Part shown: in pieces, positions 7,547 through 10,904 of the stretch | Layout of the letters: every line of letters starts with the position of its first letter | Numbering within the stretch: the stretch's first letter is position 1 | Assembly: GCA_030039815.1 (NCBI GenBank) | Contig: JASHUW010000240.1 | Coordinates: 1-10,904, forward strand | Direction of reading: 5' to 3' | Length of the DNA: 10,904 nucleotides | Origin: Alphaproteobacteria bacterium | GTDB taxonomy: Bacteria > Pseudomonadota > Alphaproteobacteria > ATCC43930 > CGMCC-115725 | Notes under the pieces: model-generated | The model's input: only the letters and a program-made list of their open reading frames with translations | What the model was told of the DNA's origin: nothing | Database searches by the model: none | Made by a program: the position numbers and the translations under genes

Positions 7547-8995
7547 ATGGTGACGCCCACTCGCGGCGACATAGACCATTTTCACGACGAATGCGGGGTC
7601 TTCGGCGTCTTCGGCCACCCCGACGCGGCGGCCTTGACGGCGCTCGGCCTGCACGCGCTGCAGCATCGCGGGCAGGAAGCGGCGGGGATCGTCACCTATG
7701 ACGGCGAGCAATTCAACGCCCATCGCGGCATGGGGCTCGTCGGCGACAATTTCAGCTCCAAGGAGACCATGGCCAAGCTGCGCGGCCATTCCGCGATCGG
7801 CCATGTCCGCTACGCGACCACCGGCGAGGTCGCGATGCGCAACGTCCAGCCGCTGTTCTTCGAGATCGAGTTCGGCGGCATCGCCATCTGCCACAACGGC
7901 AACCTGACCAACTCCTACCAGCTGCGCCGACAACTGGTGCGGCGCGGCAGCCTGTTCCACACCACCAGCGACACCGAGGTCATCAACCACCTGATCGCGA
8001 CCAGCGAGCAGGGTACGATCATCGACCGCATCGTCGACGGCCTGAAGCAGATCGAGGGAGCCTATTCGCTGGCGGCGCTGACCCAGGAATCGGTGATCGG
8101 CGTGCGCGATCCGCTCGGCGTGCGCCCGCTCGTCGTCGGCCGGCTCGCCGAGGCCTGGATCATCGCCTCGGAGACCTGCGCGCTCGACATCATCGGCGCC
8201 GATTTCGTCCGCGATGTCGAGCCGGGCGAGATCGTCATCGCCGACGCCAAGGGATTGCGCAGCTTCAAGCCCTTCGGCAAGAGGCCCGAGCGCTTCTGCA
8301 TCTTCGAATACATCTACTTCGCCCGGCCCGACAGCCTCGTCGAGGGCCACAGCGTCTACGAAGTGCGCAAGCGCATCGGCGAGGAGCTGGCGCGCGAAAG
8401 TCGGGTCGACGCCGACATCGTCGTGCCGGTGCCCGATTCCGGCGTCCCGGCGGCGCTCGGGTACTCGCAGGAATCCGGGCTGCCGTTCGAACTCGGCATC
8501 ATCCGCAATCACTATGTCGGCCGCACCTTCATCGAGCCGACCGACCAGATCCGCCACCTCGGCGTTCGCCTCAAGCACAACGCCAACCGCAACCTCCAGG
8601 GCAAGCGGGTGATCCTCGTCGACGATTCGATCGTGCGCGGCACCACCTCGACCAAGATCGTCGACATGGTCCGCCATGCCGGCGCGAGCGAGGTCCATAT
8701 GCGGATCTCGAGCCCGCCAACGACCAACCCGTGCTTCTACGGCATCGCCACGCCCGACCGCGACCAGTTGCTGGCCGCCAGCATGGATGTCGACGAGATG
8801 GCCCGCCATATCGGCGTCGACAGCCTCGCCTTTATTTCGATCGACGGGCTCTACCGGGCGATGGGCATGGCGGGCCGCGACGACCGCGCGCCGCGCTTCT
8901 GCGACGCCTGCTTCACCGGCGACTACCCCATCCCGCTGATCGACGCCGACGACGGCAAGGTGTCGGTGCAGTTGTCGTTGCTCGCGCCGGCCTGA
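7547..8995 (+). CDS. purF: Amidophosphoribosyltransferase
   Basis: PurF catalyses the first committed step of purine synthesis, converting PRPP and glutamine to 5-phosphoribosylamine. The 482 residues comprise an N-terminal Ntn-type glutaminase domain and a C-terminal phosphoribosyltransferase domain. Residues 1-15 are a propeptide; the predicted mature N-terminal nucleophile is Cys16 in DECGVFGVFG. Glutaminase motifs ALQHRGQEAAG, GHVRYATTG and ICHNGNLTN are present. The PRPP-binding loop is VILVDDSIVRGTT (355-367). Cys251 (ERFCIFEYIYFARPDS), Cys396 (NPCFYG), Cys452 and Cys455 (FCDACFTGDYP) match the four ligands of the structural [4Fe-4S] cluster of the Bacillus subtilis-type enzyme, which E. 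coli PurF lacks. ATG 7547 has GAGGA (7536-7540) 6 nt upstream. A candidate promoter lies at 7473-7502. The next gene, a transporter, starts 43 bp after the stop. Confidence 0.97.
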   Translation: MVTPTRGDIDHFHDECGVFGVFGHPDAAALTALGLHALQHRGQEAAGIVTYDGEQFNAHRGMGLVGDNFSSKETMAKLRGHSAIGHVRYATTGEVAMRNVQPLFFEIEFGGIAICHNGNLTNSYQLRRQLVRRGSLFHTTSDTEVINHLIATSEQGTIIDRIVDGLKQIEGAYSLAALTQESVIGVRDPLGVRPLVVGRLAEAWIIASETCALDIIGADFVRDVEPGEIVIADAKGLRSFKPFGKRPERFCIFEYIYFARPDSLVEGHSVYEVRKRIGEELARESRVDADIVVPVPDSGVPAALGYSQESGLPFELGIIRNHYVGRTFIEPTDQIRHLGVRLKHNANRNLQGKRVILVDDSIVRGTTSTKIVDMVRHAGASEVHMRISSPPTTNPCFYGIATPDRDQLLAASMDVDEMARHIGVDSLAFISIDGLYRAMGMAGRDDRAPRFCDACFTGDYPIPLIDADDGKVSVQLSLLAPA

Positions 8996-9038
8996 TTCGC
9001 CCGCGAGAAATTGGATCGATCCTCCCTGGGGGCGTGAA

Positions 9039-10313
9039 ATGCCTGCCGATACCACGCTGCACGGCAGCCTGCCGCGGCACGATTCGCTGACCAAGGTCAT
9101 CGTCGCCGCGACGGTCGGCAACGTCCTCGAATGGTTCGACTTCCTCGTCTACGGCTATTTCGCCGTGACGATCGCCGAGGTGTTCTTCCCAGCGGGCGAT
9201 CCGACCGTTTCGCTGCTCATCACCTTCGGCACGTTCGGGCTGTCCTACCTGATGCGGCCGCTCGGCGCGGCGGTGATCGGCACCTACACCGACAAGCACG
9301 GTCGCAAGGCGGGGCTCACCCTGTCGATCGCGCTGATGATGGTCGGCACCACGCTGATGGTGGCGACTCCGGGCTACGCGACGATCGGACTCGCCGCCCC
9401 GGCGATCATCATGCTCGCACGCCTGCTGCAGGGGTTTTCGGTCGGCGGCGAGTTCGGCAGCGCGGTCGCGTTTCTTGTCGAGCACGGCGGCGGTCGCCGG
9501 GGATACAGCGCGAGTTGGCAATGGGCCAGCACCGGTCTCGTCTCGATCGTCGTCGCGCTGTTCGGCATCGTCCTCACGACCGAGCTGTCGCATGACGAGC
9601 TGGTGAGCTGGGGCTGGCGCATCCCCTATGTGTTCGGGCTGCTGGTCGGCCCGGCCGGTCTCTACATCCGCTCGAAGGTCGTCGAGACCGAGGAATTCGC
9701 GGAGGCGAAGCCACACAGCCTGCCGATCGGCACGCTGCTTTCGAACCAGCCGCTACAGGTGCTGTTGGCGCTCGGCGCTTCGGTGGTCTCGAACGCGTCC
9801 TATTACCTGCTGCTTTACATCCCGACCTACGCGATCAAGACGCTGCATCTCCATCCCTCGACCGGCTTCATCGCGACGCTAGTCGGCGGCGCGGTGCTGA
9901 CGGTGTTTTCGCTGCTGGGCGGGCACTGGTCGGACAAGACCGACCGGCCGCGCATCATGCTGTGGACGGCCGTGCTGTTCTTGGTGACGGCGTACCCGGT
10001 GTTCTGGCTGATGGTGGCCTACCCCTCGGTCGCCAGCGCCGTGTTCGCGGTCGGCTGGCTCAACCTCGTCAAGGGCGGGTATAGCGGCGTGCTGCCGTCG
10101 CTGATGTCGGAGCAATTCCCGGTCGAGACCCGCGCCGTCGGCGTCGCCTTCAGCTACAGCATCTCGGTGACGATCTTCGGCGGCTTCGCGCCGTTCTTCG
10201 CGACCTGGCTCATCGCCAAGACCGGCGACCCGCTGTCGCCGAGCTTTTATCTGATGGCGACCGCCCTGTTGAGCCTCATCGCGCTGCTGGCCATCCGCCG
10301 GCGCTCGGCCTGA
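9039..10313 (+). CDS. MFS transporter, metabolite:H+ symporter (MHS) type
   Basis: This is an inner-membrane secondary transporter of the MHS branch of the major facilitator superfamily (relatives: ProP, KgtP, ShiA, CitA), which take up organic acids or compatible solutes with protons. The 424 residues agree with the family and fit 12 helices. Signatures are NVLEWFDFLVYGYFA in helix 1 (Asn28, Glu31, Asp34), FFPAGDPTVSLL, RPLGAAVIG, the MFS loop 2-3 motif GTYTDKHGRKAG (81-92), LARLLQGFSVGGEFG in helix 4, and WGWRIPYVFG before the central loop. The substrate cannot be assigned; clustering next to purF is not informative. ATG 9039 has only a weak purine-rich site (GGGGGCG) upstream. No promoter or terminator is visible in the 43-bp gap after purF, so co-transcription with purF is possible. 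A close paralogue follows 82 bp downstream. Confidence 0.92.
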   Translation: MPADTTLHGSLPRHDSLTKVIVAATVGNVLEWFDFLVYGYFAVTIAEVFFPAGDPTVSLLITFGTFGLSYLMRPLGAAVIGTYTDKHGRKAGLTLSIALMMVGTTLMVATPGYATIGLAAPAIIMLARLLQGFSVGGEFGSAVAFLVEHGGGRRGYSASWQWASTGLVSIVVALFGIVLTTELSHDELVSWGWRIPYVFGLLVGPAGLYIRSKVVETEEFAEAKPHSLPIGTLLSNQPLQVLLALGASVVSNASYYLLLYIPTYAIKTLHLHPSTGFIATLVGGAVLTVFSLLGGHWSDKTDRPRIMLWTAVLFLVTAYPVFWLMVAYPSVASAVFAVGWLNLVKGGYSGVLPSLMSEQFPVETRAVGVAFSYSISVTIFGGFAPFFATWLIAKTGDPLSPSFYLMATALLSLIALLAIRRRSA

Positions 10314-10351
10314 GCGCGCGCCGCTTTCAACCCCGCACCGATGCCGCTAGT

Positions 10352-10386
10352 CTGTTCCCCGGCCGTCCATAAGGCCGATAGAACAG
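10352..10386 (+). promoter_or_regulatory. Two-part hairpin in the leader of the second MHS gene
   Basis: CTGTTC (10352-10357) pairs with GAACAG (10381-10386), and inside it CGGCC (10360-10364) pairs with GGCCG (10373-10377). A small internal loop (CC opposite ATA) and an 8-nt apical loop (GTCCATAA) separate the parts. A further T-G wobble (10351 with 10387) can extend the outer stem. The ribosome binding site AGGAG (10385-10389), 6 nt before ATG 10396, has its first two or three bases in the outer stem. It could tune translation of the downstream gene. No T-tract follows, so a terminator for the preceding gene is unlikely. Confidence 0.45.
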
Positions 10387-10395
10387 GAGTAGGCA

Positions 10396-10904
10396 ATGTC
10401 TTCGTATGCGGAAAGCGCCAGCACCTCTCCGTCGCCCAGCTCGCTCAAGCGGGTGGTGATCGCGGCGACGATCGGTAACGTCCTCGAATGGTTTGATTTC
10501 GTCGTCTACGGTTTTCTCGCCGTGACGATCTCGGAAGTGTTCTTCCCGACCGGTAATCCAACCGTCTCGCTGCTGGTGACCTTTGGGGCCTTTGGCCTTG
10601 CCTATCTCGTGCGCCCGGTGGGCGCGATCCTGATCGGTTCCTATACCGACCGACATGGCCGCAAATCCGGGCTGACCCTGTCGATCGCGCTGATGACGGT
10701 CGGCACGACGCTGATGGCGATCACCCCGAGCTATGCGGCGATCGGCATGGCCGCCCCGATCTTCATCACCCTCGCGCGCCTGCTTCAGGGATTGTCGGTC
10801 GGTGGCGAGTTCGGCACGTCTGTCGCCTTTCTGGCCGAGCACGGCTCGAGCCGCCGCGGCTTCGCCGCGAGCTGGCAGTTTTCCATAGCCGGCATGATCA
10901 CGGC
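10396..10904 (+). CDS. MFS transporter, MHS type, second tandem copy (3' end outside window)
   Basis: The frame is open from ATG 10396 to the window end, giving 169 visible residues of an expected 420-430. It starts MSSYAESAS and contains NVLEWFDFVVYGFLAVTI, FFPTGNPTVSLL, GSYTDRHGRKSG (the MFS loop 2-3 motif) and LARLLQGLSVGGEFG, the same signatures in the same order as the preceding gene. An ungapped comparison by eye over 153 residues gives about 70% identity, while the first 16 or so residues differ. The start is supported by AGGAG at 10385-10389, a stronger site than that of the first copy. It presumably encodes a proton-coupled inner-membrane uptake carrier; the substrate is unknown and may differ from that of its neighbour. 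Only the N-terminal half can be judged, so intactness is unproven. Confidence 0.9.
   Translation, partial: MSSYAESASTSPSPSSLKRVVIAATIGNVLEWFDFVVYGFLAVTISEVFFPTGNPTVSLLVTFGAFGLAYLVRPVGAILIGSYTDRHGRKSGLTLSIALMTVGTTLMAITPSYAAIGMAAPIFITLARLLQGLSVGGEFGTSVAFLAEHGSSRRGFAASWQFSIAGMIT

Larger units (their letters stand above)
9084..10904 (+). repeat. Tandem gene duplication (two MHS transporters)
   Basis: Positions from about 9087 and about 10441 onward align in the same frame and orientation, at an offset of about 1354 bp. Nearly identical DNA blocks are visible, for example around the AACGTCCTCGAATGG motif (9120 and 10474) and the CTGTCGATCGCGCTGATGA motif (9321 and 10679). The N-terminal tails, leaders and ribosome binding sites are not similar. 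This points to an old duplication that has since diverged, rather than a recent exact repeat. The second copy is cut by the window end, so the repeat boundary is not seen. Confidence 0.75.

Noticed and set aside
9013..9022. Perfect palindrome GGATCGATCC between purF and the first MHS gene
   Set aside because: Ten bases without loop or T-tract, so not a terminator. GATC/CGATCG-like words are common in this GC-rich sequence; there is no support for an operator.
7442..9121. Long minus-strand open frame (559 codons) opposite purF
   Set aside because: Complement shadow of purF with biased composition and no family resemblance; the 400-codon frame at 2273-3475 opposite alr is rejected for the same reason.
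10325..10353. Promoter TTTCAA - 17 bp - TAGTCT before the second MHS gene
   Set aside because: Each element matches only 3 of 6 consensus positions, which is expected by chance.

Overview
The window is GC-rich and densely coded on the + strand throughout. It reads as a chromosomal housekeeping block of an alphaproteobacterium. The order dnaB - alr - (mlaE-mlaF) - radA - cvpA - purF is, from general knowledge, typical of that class. DnaB and the other proteins look alphaproteobacterial; for example, DnaB has a short insertion after its Walker A motif. A Rhodospirillales or Rhizobiales relative is plausible, but the sequence alone does not fix the order or genus.

Layout: (1) 1-886 is the 3' part of a cyclopropane-fatty-acyl-phospholipid synthase (cfa) that begins upstream of the window. 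(2) 887-1033 is an AT-richer gap with three CCACA-containing, DnaA-box-like motifs spaced about one helical turn apart, followed by dnaB (1034-2554). (3) After 48 bp comes a tight cluster: alr (GTG start), mlaE and mlaF, joined by two ATGA overlaps. radA follows after 27 bp. cvpA follows 10 bp later, with its ribosome binding site overlapping the radA stop. (4) An 88-bp gap with a candidate sigma70-type promoter precedes purF (7547-8995). (5) Two tandem, closely related MFS transporters of the metabolite:H+ symporter (MHS) type follow. The first is complete (9039-10313). The second is cut by the window end (10396 onward) and has a two-part hairpin in its leader that takes in part of its ribosome binding site.

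The genes serve different core functions: membrane lipid modification, replication fork unwinding, D-alanine supply for peptidoglycan, lipid trafficking to the outer membrane, recombination and repair, purine synthesis and solute uptake. The alr-mlaE-mlaF-radA-cvpA run is compact enough to be one transcription unit. Four genes in the window contribute to the envelope (cfa, alr, mlaE, mlaF).

I found no tRNA, rRNA, CRISPR array, insertion sequence, phage gene or clear intrinsic terminator, and no gene-free stretch over 300 bases (the longest is 147 bp). I see no convincing undescribed system here. The most interesting points are small: the DnaA-box-like cluster before dnaB, the lipid-transport pair without its other Mla partners, and the tandem transporter duplication with a structured leader on the second copy.
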